Positions 26,261 through 37,730 of a stretch of DNA of 64,000 bases are shown here, piece by piece. The position numbers were made by a program, and so were the translations under genes. The stretch covers positions 43,927,366 through 43,991,365 of the forward strand of contig CAIIXF020000001.1 of assembly GCA_903813345.2 (NCBI GenBank), written 5' to 3'. Numbering within the stretch: position 1 is the first letter of the stretch; the number at the start of each line of letters is the position of its first letter. The DNA comes from Owenia fusiformis (lineage: Eukaryota; Annelida; Polychaeta; Sabellida; Oweniidae). Under the pieces are notes generated by a model that worked only from the letters and a program-made list of their open reading frames with translations, had not been told where the DNA came from and did not search any database.

Positions 26261-26410
26261 TGCGCAACAGGAAGTGCGCATGATTTTAACTCCCACAATG
26301 CATTCTGATAAAATTTCGGAAAAAACTTTGTGAGATATTATTTTTGTTATTTTGTAGTTTTTCTGATGAATTGTGATCTTACCGATGTAGTGTAAGAGCG
26401 GCGGAGAAAA
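26215..26410. promoter_or_regulatory. Bidirectional CFAP57/ALKBH7 promoter
   Basis: The two genes are head to head, with about 270 bp between the CFAP57 5' exon donor and the ALKBH7 start codon. The stretch has local CpGs in an otherwise AT-rich region, an ETS-type CAGGAAGTG (26268-26276) flanked by TGCGCA-like motifs, and AACTCCCACAATGCAT (26288-26303), which resembles the ZNF143/Staf site. On the minus strand CTAGCAAC (about 26242-26249) is only a half X-box, the RFX site used by ciliary genes. Motif function is inferred. Confidence 0.55.
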
Positions 26411-26419
26411 CAATAGAAA

Positions 26420-29400
26420 ATGATGATAACAAAAAATATAAATATAATTAGGAATACTCTTGCATGGAGTGGACTATTACAAAAGTGTTATAAAAATATT
26501 GGAAATCATGCAAAATTTTCTTATAAAATTTCTCAGTACAGCTCAGTGGCATCTTTTGAAAGTGTTGACCATTGTCAACATCCATACATAACCGCAAGTG
26601 ACAAAGAGACATTTGAAGCTCTAAAAAATGATGTCATCTTGTACGAAGATTTCATCACTGTGGAAGAAGAGCAAGCAATATTGAAAGAGATAGAACCGTA
26701 CATGAGACGACTGCGCTATGAATATGATCATTGGGATGGTGTAAGACAATAAACATGTTTCATCTGTAAAGTCTTTCGATATCATTTTCATTGGTGGGCA
26801 TACTAGTTGAATAGCGCCCCCAAAGACCCCTTAGAAAAAAATGAAAAATATCCTTAAAATACCCCCAAAAACATAAAAATAAGGATAAACACTTCAATTA
26901 TGATAAAATACACCTTATTATCTAGTAAAAATCACCAAAATAATACGATAGAATAGATTAGAATTTGATATAGATCTAGTTGGAAATACGTTAATATTCA
27001 CTAGGAAGAAGTGTACTATATAACTAGTTAAATAGCGCCCCTCCTCCATAAATCCAATGGGAAATTAACACGTGGGGGCGCTATTTAACTAGTTATATAT
27101 AGGAATCCAAAACTTTTCCGAAATCATTTATTATTCACTAGGAAGAAGTGTATTATATAACTAGTTAAATAGCGCCCCTCCTCCATGAATCCAATGGGAA
27201 TTTAACACGTGGGGGCGCTATTTAACTAGTTATATATAGGAATCCAAAACTTTTCCAAAATCATTTATTATCCACTAGGAAGAAGTGTATTATATAACTA
27301 GTTAAATAGCGCCCCTCCTCTATAAATCCAATGGGAATTGAACACGTGGGGGCGCTATTTAACTAGTTATATATAGGAATCCAAATCTTTTCCAAAATCA
27401 TTTATTATCCACTAGGAAGAAGTGTATTATATAACTAGTTAAATAGCGCCCCTCCGCCATAAATCCAATGGCAAAATAACACGTGGGGGCGCTATTTAAC
27501 TAGTTATATAAGACACTCCTTTTACCAATTTATTATACGAAATGAAACAAAACTTATTCTACTTTTTTATTTTCAATATATTTATCAAAATATTTTTTAT
27601 TACACAATCAACATACTTGCCTTGCATTCTAAAAGGGATTTATTTTTGGGGCCTAATATAAAAAAAGGGGCAAGGTATTTTTGGGGGAAAGTTAAATTTA
27701 AGTTAAGATTCTTAAAAAGGGGCGCTATTTAATAGTGCCCCTGAATGCTAAAACCATAATGTGAGGGGCACTATTTTATAATGCCCCTCACATTATGATG
27801 TCAGCATCCAGGGGCACTATAAAGTAATGACCCAACAAAATGTTTTATCATGCCCTCAATTTATGTTTGGGGGCATTATTTTATAGTGACCCTGGATGCT
27901 GACAACATAATATGAGGGGCATTATAAAATAGTGCCCCTCACATTATGATTTAAGCATTCAGGGGCACTATTAAATAGCGCCCCTCACATTATGATTTTA
28001 GCATTAAGGGGCACTATTAAATAGCGCCCCTTTTTAATAATCTTAACTTTATTTAACTTTCCCCCCAAAAATACCTTGCCCCTTTTTTATATTAGGCCCC
28101 AAAAATAATCCCTTTTAGAATGCAAGGCATGAATGTTGGGTGTGTAATAAAAATATATATTTGATAAATATATTGGAAACAAAAAATTAGAATAAGTTAA
28201 ATTTTGTTTAATTTTGTATAATAAATTGTTAAAAGGAGTGTCTTATATAACTAGTTAAATAGCGCCCCCACGTGTTAATTTGCCATTGGATTTATGGAGG
28301 AGGGGCGCTATTTAACTAGTTATATAGTACACTTCTTCCTAGTGGATAATAAATGATTATTGAAAAGGTTTGGATTCCTATATATAACTAGTTAAATAGC
28401 GCCCCCACGTGTTAATTTCCCATTGGATTTATGGAGGAGGGGCGCTATTTAACTAGTTATATAGTACACTTCTTCCTAGTGGATAATAAATGATTATTGA
28501 AAAGGTTTGGATTCCTATATATAACTAGTTAAATAGTGCCCCCACGTGTTAATTTGCCATTGGATTTATGGAGGAGGGGCGCTATTTAACTAGTTATATA
28601 GTACACTTCTTCCTAGTGGATAATAAATGATTATTGAAAAGGTTTGGATTCCTATATATAACTAGTTAAATAGCGCCCCCACGTGTTAATTTCCCATTGG
28701 ATTTATGGAGGAGGGGCACTATTTAACTAGTTATATAGTACACTTCTTCCTAGTGGATAATAAATGATTATTGAAAAGGTTTGGATTCCTATATATAACT
28801 AGTTAAATAGCGCCCCCACGTGTTAATTTCCCATTGGATTTATGGAGGAGGGGCGCTATTTAACTAGTTATATAGTACACTTCTTCCTAGTGGATAATAA
28901 ATGATTATTGAAAAGGTTTGGATTCCTATATATAACTAGTTAAATAGCGCCCCCACGTGTTAAATTCCCATTGGATTTATGGCGGAGGGGCGCTATTTAA
29001 CTAGTTATATAATACACTTCTTCCTAGTGGATAATAAATGATTTTGGAAAAGATTTGGATTCCTATATATAACTAGTTAAATAGCGCCCCCACGTGTTCA
29101 ATTCCCATTGGAATTATAGAGGAGGGGCGCTATTTAACTAGTTATATAATACACTTCTTCCTAGTGGATAATAAATGATTTTGGAAAAGTTTTGGATTCC
29201 TATATATAACTAGTTAAATAGCGCCCCAACGTGTTAATTTCCCATTGGATTTATGGAGGAGGGGCGCTATTTAACTAGTTATATAGTACACTTCTTCCTT
29301 GTGGATAATAAATGATTATTGAAAAGGTTTGGATTCCTATATATAACTAGTTAAATAGTGCCCCCACGTGTTAATTTCCCATTGGATTTATGGAGGAGGG

Positions 29401-32367
29401 GCGCTATTTAACTAGTTATATAGTACACTTCTTCCTTGTGGATAATAAATGATTATTGAAAAGGTTTGGATTCCTATATATAACTAGTTAAATAGCGCCC
29501 CCACGTGTTAATCCCCATTGGATTTATGGAGGAGGGGCGCTATTTAACTAGTTATATAGTACACTTCTTCCTAGTGAATATTAACGTATTTTCAACTATA
29601 TCGAATTTTAATCTATTCTATCGTATTATTTTGGTTATTTTTACTAGATAATAAGGTGCATTTTATTATAATTGAAGTATTTTCCTTATTTTTTGTTTTT
29701 GGGGGTATTTTAAGGATATTTTTCATTTTTTTCTAAGGGGTCTTCGGGGGCGCTATTTAACTAGTATGCCCATTGGTGGAATATTGGGTTTGTAGAAAAA
29801 ACTGGGACAGCCTTATGATAGTCTATATGTTATATATTCATATTTTTCGTTTTTTGGGTACCCGGTTTTTCCGACCGGGTACCAAGTTTGAACCCAGCAT
29901 GGAGGATTTACTACCCAGTACCCGGTACCCATTTTTTCTACAAACCCTGGAATATTGTTACAGTCCTTATCTGATAGTGTTAAATTAGAGGAGGTTATAC
30001 TTCTATGTAGGTAATTGTCAGACTTTGGAAGGCCTGTATTGAGTGTCCGACAAATATTGAGGACATTGCCTCCCTGTACTCTAGTGAAAACTTCCGATGC
30101 AGTTGTCAATTCCCTAATTTGTCACAAATTCTTTGATTGAATTTTACGTTTAGTCTTCACAGCATGAGCCTCAATAGTTACTGTACAAATTTTAATTTCA
30201 GAAAATGCTCGTATTAATCCTTCGGTATACTTACAATTGACGATCAAACGAGATTTATCAAGTGTTTAGCTACTCCATTCGTAGCTAGTAACAGAGATAC
30301 TCGAAAATGGATCTGAATATTGAAGTCCATTTAGTCCTGTGTTCAAGCATGGGATTTCTTATTAGAAATTCCGTGTCTGTACAAGCTTATTTTGACAGGG
30401 ATGAATAATTTCCAAAATATAGTCAGATGTAATTGAAACCAAATTTAATAGCATTTGAATTCAGTGTACAAACTATCCTAAATAGATGTTACTGAAAACA
30501 GTTTCAACTGTGTTTATCAATCCTATGTTTGGACGAGTTCATTCTGTAGTTTTTTAGAACTACAAAATGCAATTGGATGTGATTCTAGTCAGTTATTTGT
30601 GATGAACTAACGAAAGGTAGGTGTTCCTTGACTCAATTTTGGTCAAACTTCGTATACACTTGTATATGGAGAAAAATTGAAGAATAAGTCTAAATGAGAA
30701 AGTAAATAGATAATTCCGGCGTTGAGGCTCATGCTGTCAAAGGTATAATAGATATGTTATTAATTAAAGCTGTTATTTAATAGGCTATCCATGGCTTTAG
30801 AGAAACTGAGAGGAAGGAATGGAATGATGTTAATAGCGCAATAATTCAGAGGATCAAGAAAAAAGTCTTCCAGGATGCGACTCCTTTGGAGCATGTACAC
30901 ATCATTGATGTTGCTAAAGATGGATATATAAAGCCACATATAGATGCAGTCAGGGTAAGTGTTATTTCCAGATCTTCATGTTATTAAATGTTTCTGTTCA
31001 TGATGACCCTTTTTATTTTCATTAGCTGACTAATAATTAAAGGTTTCTCTAACTCTATCCTATCAATTACTACTTGCTTAAATTGTTATCAGAAGTTCAA
31101 ATCTGATTTTACCTTTAAGATTTTACCTTCAATGACATTTTCGAGGTCAAAAGGTTAAAAAAGTCAAAGAGGTCTTTTTTCAACTTGCTCCAAATGACCT
31201 TTTTTTCAAAATCATCTACAAGCTCTCAAAAGTTCAAATCTGTCTATAGCTTTGACCTCCAATGACATTCTCATGGTCAAAAAAAAGATTTGACCTTCAA
31301 TGACCTTCTCAAGGTCAAAAAGGTCTTCTCCCATCTTGTATATTGTTATAAAACATATTCATTTTTATATTTGTAGTTTTGTGGTAGCGCAATAGCAGGG
31401 CTATGTTTGCTGTCCAGTGCTGTGATGAGACTAAGGCATGAAACCAAACCTGGCATCTTAGATTTATTGCTCAAACGTAGAGGACTCTACATAATCAAGT
31501 GAGTTTAAGTTATTTGCTCACAGATTTGAGTAAAGTTAGGAGAACTGTGAATTGGTTTTAAATGTGTAACAACCAGGAATTAAATGTGGGTCAGGCATAG
31601 TCAAGCAAAGATGTGTCTAAATGGCATTCAATGGCTAATTACACTCATTGATAAAATTATGCTTATGTATCTCATTCCATGAAAAAAATAGCTAATATCA
31701 TTGATTGTATACATCAATTATTGTCCAGGGATGTATAGATACCTTCCAAAATCCAACTTCACGGACAACAGTTGGAAAAAAGCAAAAATTTATATATTGT
31801 TATATCACCGCCATATTATTTTTATCAGTGTCATGCAATGTTTCAACAATACTCCCCTATTTACCAAGTCATATTCCTGTTTTTCAATGGTAAGCCAAGG
31901 TTGAATTCCATAATCATTGGAACATCCAAATGCTGTAGTTACCCTTGTAATCATTAAATAGGCATTCTACCGTCTGACTAGCTCTAAATGATTTATAATT
32001 TCAATGCTGATTAGAAGTTAATGATGACTGTGAAATGTAGCTTTCATAGTATATCAAGTGTTAAGTGAGTGTAAGCTACTATTGCATTTATTGGATAGAA
32101 AATATAATGTTGTGAATTTTACAACATATAATATTCTAATTGGATGTATGCTAGATGAAATAAATATGTCTTATTTAAAGAGTAAATATGAAGGTAAGCT
32201 CATATAAAGGTTGATTTGGTGTTTGTTTCAGAGATGCTGCCAGATATGACTACACACATGAGGTATTAAAGTCAGATGAGTCCCATTTCAAGGGAGAGGA
32301 GGTCACCAGGGAGAGGAGAGTAGCTATTATATGTAGGAGTGAACCTAGGCCACAGGATATACACTGA
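26420..32367 (+). CDS. ALKBH7: Alpha-ketoglutarate-dependent dioxygenase AlkB homolog 7, mitochondrial
   Basis: ALKBH7 is a mitochondrial Fe(II)/2-oxoglutarate dioxygenase-fold protein linked to programmed necrosis and fatty acid metabolism. Exons: 26420-26740, 30784-30954, 31377-31498, 32232-32367 (stop TGA 32365-32367), 750 nt and 249 residues. The N-terminal 35 residues are rich in Lys/Arg/Asn and lack acids, as a mitochondrial presequence should. Landmarks: RRLRYEYDHWDG/AIHGFRETER across the first junction, HxD iron ligands in YIKPHIDAVR, FCGSAIAGLCLLS, VMRLRHE, the distal His in DAARYDYTHEV and the 2-oxoglutarate-binding Arg region RERRVAIICR. Intron 1 (4 kb) is largely made of mobile elements. 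AATAAA motifs at 32539 and 32566 are candidate poly(A) signals. Confidence 0.95.
27001..27520 (+). repeat. Left-arm array: four 137-bp tandem units
   Basis: Unit starts (CTAGGAAGAAGTGTA) fall at 27001, 27138, 27275 and 27412, exactly 137 bp apart. Each unit holds ATATAACTAGTTAAATAGCG, a spacer with CCAATGG, CACGTG and then the same motif inverted. That motif is also the element's own terminus. Units differ by a few substitutions. Confidence 0.9.
28240..29575 (-). repeat. Right-arm array: ten 137-bp tandem units in reverse orientation
   Basis: CACTTCTTCCT(A/T)GTG recurs ten times between about 28330 and 29576 at about 137-bp steps. These are the reverse complement of the left-arm units. Point variants are shared by subsets: GAATTATAGAGG near 29110 parallels the left arm's CTCTATAAATCC near 27320, and TTGTGG occurs in two neighbouring units. 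This suggests arms paired or exchanged, then the right arm expanded. Confidence 0.9.
29786..29947. mobile_element. 162-bp MITE adjacent to the foldback element
   Basis: The termini GGGTTTGTAGAAAAAA (29786-29801) and its reverse complement (ending at 29947) are flanked by TGGAATATT at 29777-29785 and 29948-29956. The interior has the palindromic GGTACCCGG/CCGGGTACC modules. The 9-bp repeat overlaps the neighbour's CATTGGTG target duplication by two bases. Confidence 0.75.
30158..30740. repeat. Possible inverted-repeat element in ALKBH7 intron 1
   Basis: ACAGCATGAGCCTCAA near 30160 is mirrored by TTGAGGCTCATGCTGT at about 30723. The arms are only about 17 bp and no target duplication is seen. 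The right arm ends about 45 bases before the exon at 30784. Confidence 0.35.
31140..31345 (+). repeat. Degenerate AGGTCAAA/TGACCTT-rich tract in ALKBH7 intron 2
   Basis: Short degenerate repeats of AGGTCAAAAAGGTC and TTTGACCTTCAATGAC follow one another over about 200 bp. They are probably a decayed minisatellite. The AGGTCA core equals a nuclear-receptor half-site, but nothing shows that it is used. Confidence 0.4.
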
Positions 32368-33710
32368 ACAGTATGTATAATTCAGTTTAATTTAGCATGT
32401 CAGAAATTTTTGTTCTGAAAGTCACAATATTGTTCCAAAATCTACACTTACTCAAGGGCCTAGCAGTTAGCAAAATGGATTACATATAAAAATTTACTGT
32501 GAAACATTTAAAGTATAAGTAATATGAAAATATGTTACAATAAAATAACAAAAACAGATACTGGAAATAAAGAATATAGATGATCAATAGACTATACTTT
32601 ATTGGTGAAGAGGGGGAAAATCCCAGGGTTTAGAAATGACATACGTCTATAATGTAAATGTGAATTGAGATATGACATCGTCGCTGATTGGTCAAATCAA
32701 CAGACAAATGACATCATTCAATGGTGGTTTCAAAATTGTCTAAAAACACTTAGAATAATGTTATGTTAATATCTGGTGTGTTAACTATCACCATAGCTTG
32801 TTAAAATGTTATTTCACATTTCACATCAAGATAAAGGAATGTATATGGATTACAGTATTCTATCATCGATTAACGATTAACGTTGTGTGGTATTAGGAAA
32901 CTAGCCAGTGATAATTAGAACAAACGAAGGTGGTAAGCAAGAGACATAATGACGACTGTGTCATGTCTTCCCTCCTCCTTTATTGGTGAACAAACTGAAT
33001 GTGATGTAGAATTACTACTGCACAGTTGCCATCTATTAATTCAAATCAGATATTAGTAATGGAAGTGACCTGTAATAAATCCCAAAAAATAATGAGCCTG
33101 CATAGATGTCCAAAACATGGTACCAGATTTTCTTAAAAAAGAAATCAGTTATCCAGAAAGCCTATAGAATGTGTCACAGGAATATGTTTAACACATTCTG
33201 AAGCAACGTGTAAATAGGGGAGGGAGTTGAGTTTTCAAATAGAGAAAACATAATGACCGATTAAACCTTGGAATAAAGAATGTGTGAATGAAAGTGGTTA
33301 ATTATTAACTTAATGAAAAAATGGCCGCCTTTAAGTTATAAGGCTTTTTACCTAAAGTTGAAGAAAGTGTTGTCCCTTCTCATACATGTTATGAATATTA
33401 ACAAACATAACATCATATTGAAAAGTACATGTATGAGACATTCCATCTGATGCATTTGTTCCTTTCCCCCAGCATGGCTGAAATGATAGCACTATAATGA
33501 AGTATTCAAAGTTCTCTTAATAGAGTTTCAACAATAGATAGGGCTAACCATAGTTTTTTCCTATGCCTGCACCATCACCATGGTAATGTCAAACACAATA
33601 CAAATTCAAAGTTATGTTGACCCACTTTCTTTATTTTATAATCTTTTGACTGTTTAATAAATGTCAATTGAATACAGACTTCACGGCTAGCTTTTTGACA
33701 CACTCATTTT
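32368..33710. other. ALKBH7 3' UTR and intergenic DNA
   Basis: AATAAA at 32539-32544 and 32566-32571 probably end the ALKBH7 transcript. The rest is AT-rich with no recognisable feature. Confidence 0.55.
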
Positions 33711-34915
33711 TTAGTATCCCATCGAACGAAGTTCGGAGGGACATAGGGAACGCCTCCGTCCGTCCATCTGTCAGTCCGTCCATCCGTACGTACGTCCGTC
33801 CGGGCAATAACTCAAATACCGTTGGCCCGATTTTGTTCATATTTTGTACACATATACCCTATGGGGGTAGAAGTTCTGCTCGAAAGCGGATTTTCAAAAT
33901 GGCCACTCATTTCAAAATGGCGGCCATTTTAGTGCCGAATTTACAGTAATTTAGGTGCAATATGTAAAATTGTAATAGCAATATGTTTAAGATGTAAAAA
34001 AATTATATAGGACATTAATAAAGCTAGAAATGTAGATATTAAAGAAGCACATGGCAGCCATCTTGAAAAATGGCGGCCTTTACTCTTTATTTTACGATTT
34101 TTGCTGTAACTCGAAAAGTAGTGGAGCGATTTTGTTCATATTTGGTATGTGAATACTACAAACATTGCACACTGTCTAAAGACACTTTTGGTAGAAGGCA
34201 GCCATTTTAAAAAATGGCCGCCATTTTGAAAAATGGCCACCATTTAAACGTATTTTACTATAACTCAAAAAGTAGTGGAGCCATTTTGTTCATATTTGGT
34301 ATGTGAATACTATAAGCATGACACACTGTCCTATGACACTTTTGGTAGAAGGCGGCCATTTTGAAAAAAAATTTGAAAAATGGCCGCTCGAAAAGTATGG
34401 AGCGATTTTGTTCATATTTGGTGTGTGAATACTAGAAGCATGACACACTGTCCTATGACACTTTTGGTAGAAGGCGGCCATTTTGAAATAAATTAAATGT
34501 ATTTTACTATAACTCAAAAAATAGTGAAGCGATTTTTTTCATATAAGGTATGTGAATACTATAAGCATGGCACACTGTCTAATGACACTTTTGGTACATT
34601 TTAACGTATTTTACTATAACTCGAAAAGTAGTGGAGCAATTTTACTAATGGTACATTTGGTAGAAGGTGGCCATTTTGAATAATGGCTGCCATTTTAACA
34701 TATTTTACTCTAACTTGAAAAGTAGTGGAGCGATTTTGTTCATATTTGGTATGTGAATACTATAAGTATGGCACATGGTCTAATGACACTTTTGGTAGAA
34801 GGTGGCCATTTTGAAAAATGGCTGCCATTTTTGCTATATACTTTATTTGTAAAAATGCCATCCATGGCTGTTCGATGGGATTCGCTACGCTTTGGCGTTG
34901 CCGTTGCTCTGGTTT
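33711..34915 (+). mobile_element. Dispersed repeat A, copy 2: tandem YY1-like motif units
   Basis: Starts with ATCCCATCGAACGAAGTTCG and a GTCCGTCC-rich tract, then CAATAACTCAAATACC. Six or seven degenerate units follow, each with ACTATAACTC, AAAAGTAGTGGAGCGATTTT, TTCATATTTGGTATGTGAAT, CACTTTTGGTAGAAGG and AAAATGGCNGCCATTTT. It ends at GTTCGATGGGATTCGCTACG (34870-34889), the inverse of its start. It is bounded like a transposon, but no target duplication is clear. It has no coding capacity. Confidence 0.75.
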
Positions 34916-37730
34916 AATAAGTGGCACTATAATGACCATTAAAGTGCAATATTTACCAACAATTTAGTGCTGCTCCATGAAGGCAAACTTTTCAGTTAAT
35001 TAAATTAAAAAGAAACTTATGGAAACAATGAATGCAAACTGCATTTTTATGATGGACTTTATTCAGGAATTTCCTTGGTCATGTAAACTTTTGTCAGAAA
35101 GCATAACATATTAGTACTCCTCTATGTTTTTAACCAAACAACCTGTGATAGCTTTTGGTTTTATTTGGCAATTGTCACTTGTTGACAAACTGATAAGGCC
35201 ACTTTAGCTCTGCCATAGTACCACTTTACAGTGATCTAGTTAGATATCATATAGAATAACACAACTTGGCAGACATACATAGTCCATGTAGTGAACCTTT
35301 TGTAAACATTCTTAAATAAATCTATTAATTAATGATGAACATGGAGATAGAAAAATGGGATTATTTGAACTGATTGTTTATTAAATAGGAACTGATGTAG
35401 AAGGTAGGCTATTGTAGCTTTGGCTCGTTTACAAAGTGAACACTTTCTCTTTACAGACATGAGCAAGGAAATATAAAAAGTCATCAGCTGGCAGTTGTAA
35501 GTAAACACTAAGTGGTCTTTTACACAATAAGCACAAAGTGGGGTCAAAATGAGCATTGGAACTTGTGCAAATTTAGCAAATTATGTGCTCTTGGTTTTCG
35601 AGTTTTGAAACACATTACAGTAAAATGTAAATAGCTAAATAGTCACTCCATATTTTGTAGGCTTAGTCTGCTCTGTTCAGAGCTCAAAGTCCCATTTATG
35701 TTTTTGCAAGCTGACTAAAATATCTGTCTCTTGTGCATGTGTTGTAATACTGACTCATTACAGATACATTGTAACTCTATATTTGAAGATTCTTCTTGCC
35801 AAATATTAAATATTGGGTCTATTTTCAAGAAAGTATTTGTTTGAATAATTGAACTCACTCCAACAGTTTGAATTACAATTGTTTGATCATAAAATGTAGA
35901 TGCTTTGATACAAGAACATTTATTGGATTTATATTGTTAAGTCCAATCTTGTTCCTGAAATGAAAATAATTGGAAATTTAGTTTGAAGTAGAATTGATTT
36001 ATGTACAAACTTTGATTCATTGGCTAGTATCGACTTATAAACCTATTTTATTGGTTCAAAAAAGTTTACTCAGTTTATAATAGAATTTGAATTGTTAACT
36101 TAAGTGCAATGAAATGTTATATTCTGTCTGCTTTATGCTGTGTTATTTACATAAACATTTCTGTTAATAACCATTTTAAATGTTACAATGACATAAGAAC
36201 ACGAAGAAAGTTTTTGATAAGTATTTTATGCATATCCCCTGCATCTACATACTACAAAGGCCTGCACCAGGATATTAATGTAACAATAGTCAAGTAACTT
36301 TTGAGTATCCCCTGGAGGATATTTATCAAAGCAGCATCAGATGAGAGAGAAAGCACTTCAAGAGAATGAAATAAGGAATTCAGGTTTGTGTAAACATACA
36401 TAATGGAACTATGATTCTTTGGGAAGAATCTGAACTGTATACTACACTGTAAGTCACTGGACCTGTTAATTGAATGTAGGCTAATGCCAAGGATTAAACA
36501 AGATAATTAGTTAATGTCATGCTCAATGGGGCTGGAAGCATAGCTATACATGATGATCCATATGTAGGTCTACTTTGGGTTTCAGTAAGTTGGTTTCCAT
36601 ATTTCCTTGTATAGAGACTCTATGGCTCTATTGGACTGTTTGTAAGCGGTGTCTCTGATTTCTATTTTCAAGTATTATGATTATTAGGAGATTTTAAGCT
36701 GTACTTATGGTAAGTAAGGTTAATGACATTACATTTTATTCATGAAAAAGTTGTTATTTATGATGCAATTTATATACCACTTAGATTTTTTGTTAAAAAG
36801 CATGTTGTTAGCAAAGAAAATGGATTCATATGAGGTAAGAAGAAAACTTTGATTCAATGGAGGTTAATGCCAAGGATTAAGCAAGACAATCAGTTAATGT
36901 CATGCTCAATGTTTGAGGAATAGAATAAGGGTAAGTTCTTATCTTTTTTACTAAAAAATGGTGACATATTGTTATCGTGTCCATTTTTTGTGACGGTGGT
37001 TGGCGATCAGTGGTTGGCAATTGGCAGTTGGCATCCGTAACAAATGGTGGTGACATTTTGACCGAGACCTCCTGATGCTAGCTGTGAAATTCTAAGATAA
37101 TAGAAAAATCAAAGCCAAACTCTTTACAAAGTTACTCAATGTTCTATATACATGTGTATTGCTAAGTGATTTACATGCAAAAACATGTTCATTTATTAGA
37201 GTTGGTACACATAGTGGGATGAATACGGTATGCATGTACATATGTAGGTGTTGTCAGAGCTACAATATTGGCATTATCCTCAATCTAACTTAAGTGCTTT
37301 CCCACATTTTCTGGTAAATGTAGATTTATGATGTGAATAAAACTTTATGATTATTATTCCCAGATAGATAATCCTCATAGAACACATATGCTTATAGATA
37401 AACTCAGATATTAAGAGGGTTAAGGAGTGCATGTACTATGTAGCCAAACTAGAATCACTTGTAGCTGAGATCTCTTATAAGTTATTTAATAAGATAACAT
37501 GAGAGTCAAGTATCTGATTAGGACATCAATGTGATTATATAAGTTTGAAAGTGTTAATTACTGCCATATAATGGATGTAGCTTGTTATATGTTTGTGTAA
37601 AACTTGGAGCTCATTATAAGGTAGGTGAAAAAGGAAAATGTCATGTTTTGCAAAATTAAAAAAAATTATGTTTAATTCAAATTCATGGCATGTGAAAGAA
37701 CTGATTTAGTCCATTTTGTCCCAGTGTATG
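34916..37730. other. Intergenic AT-rich DNA
   Basis: I see no gene here. A 51-bp segment at 36478-36528 (GGCTAATGCCAAGGATTAAA onward) is repeated in the same orientation at 36861-36911 with about five mismatches. The 383-bp offset suggests an old duplication or a dispersed repeat. CCAAGGATTAA and GTTAATGTCATGCTCAATG are the shared cores. Confidence 0.4.

Larger units (their letters stand above)
26797..29770. mobile_element. Giant foldback (palindromic) nonautonomous DNA transposon, hAT-like by 8-bp target duplication
   Basis: The element is 2974 bp, flanked by identical CATTGGTG at 26789-26796 and 29771-29778. Both ends start GGCATACTAGTT and are inverted repeats of about 200 bp (to about 27000, and from about 29570) before merging into arrays of 137-bp units: four in the left arm (27001, 27138, 27275, 27412) and ten in the right arm in opposite orientation (28240-29575). 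The centre (27600-28140) is itself a palindrome of GGGGCACTATTNAATAGTGCCCC-like modules separated by short spacers, flanked by an inverted pair around ATTTTTGGGG and GGCCTAATAT. No ORF of 60 codons or more lies inside. An 8-bp duplication fits the hAT superfamily, but the termini are not a canonical hAT end, so the assignment is tentative. Confidence 0.85.

Noticed and set aside
27001-29575. Regularly spaced repeats that could be mistaken for a CRISPR array or a plain satellite
   Set aside because: The units are 137 bp with no unique spacers, run in opposite orientations in two arms, and sit inside a block with terminal inverted repeats and an 8-bp target duplication in an animal intron.
29773-30109. 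ORFs on both strands after the foldback element
   Set aside because: They overlap the 162-bp MITE and intron DNA and read through its palindrome.
31140-31345. AGGTCA-type nuclear receptor response elements
   Set aside because: The motif arises from a low-complexity repeat and has no regular spacing; function cannot be inferred.
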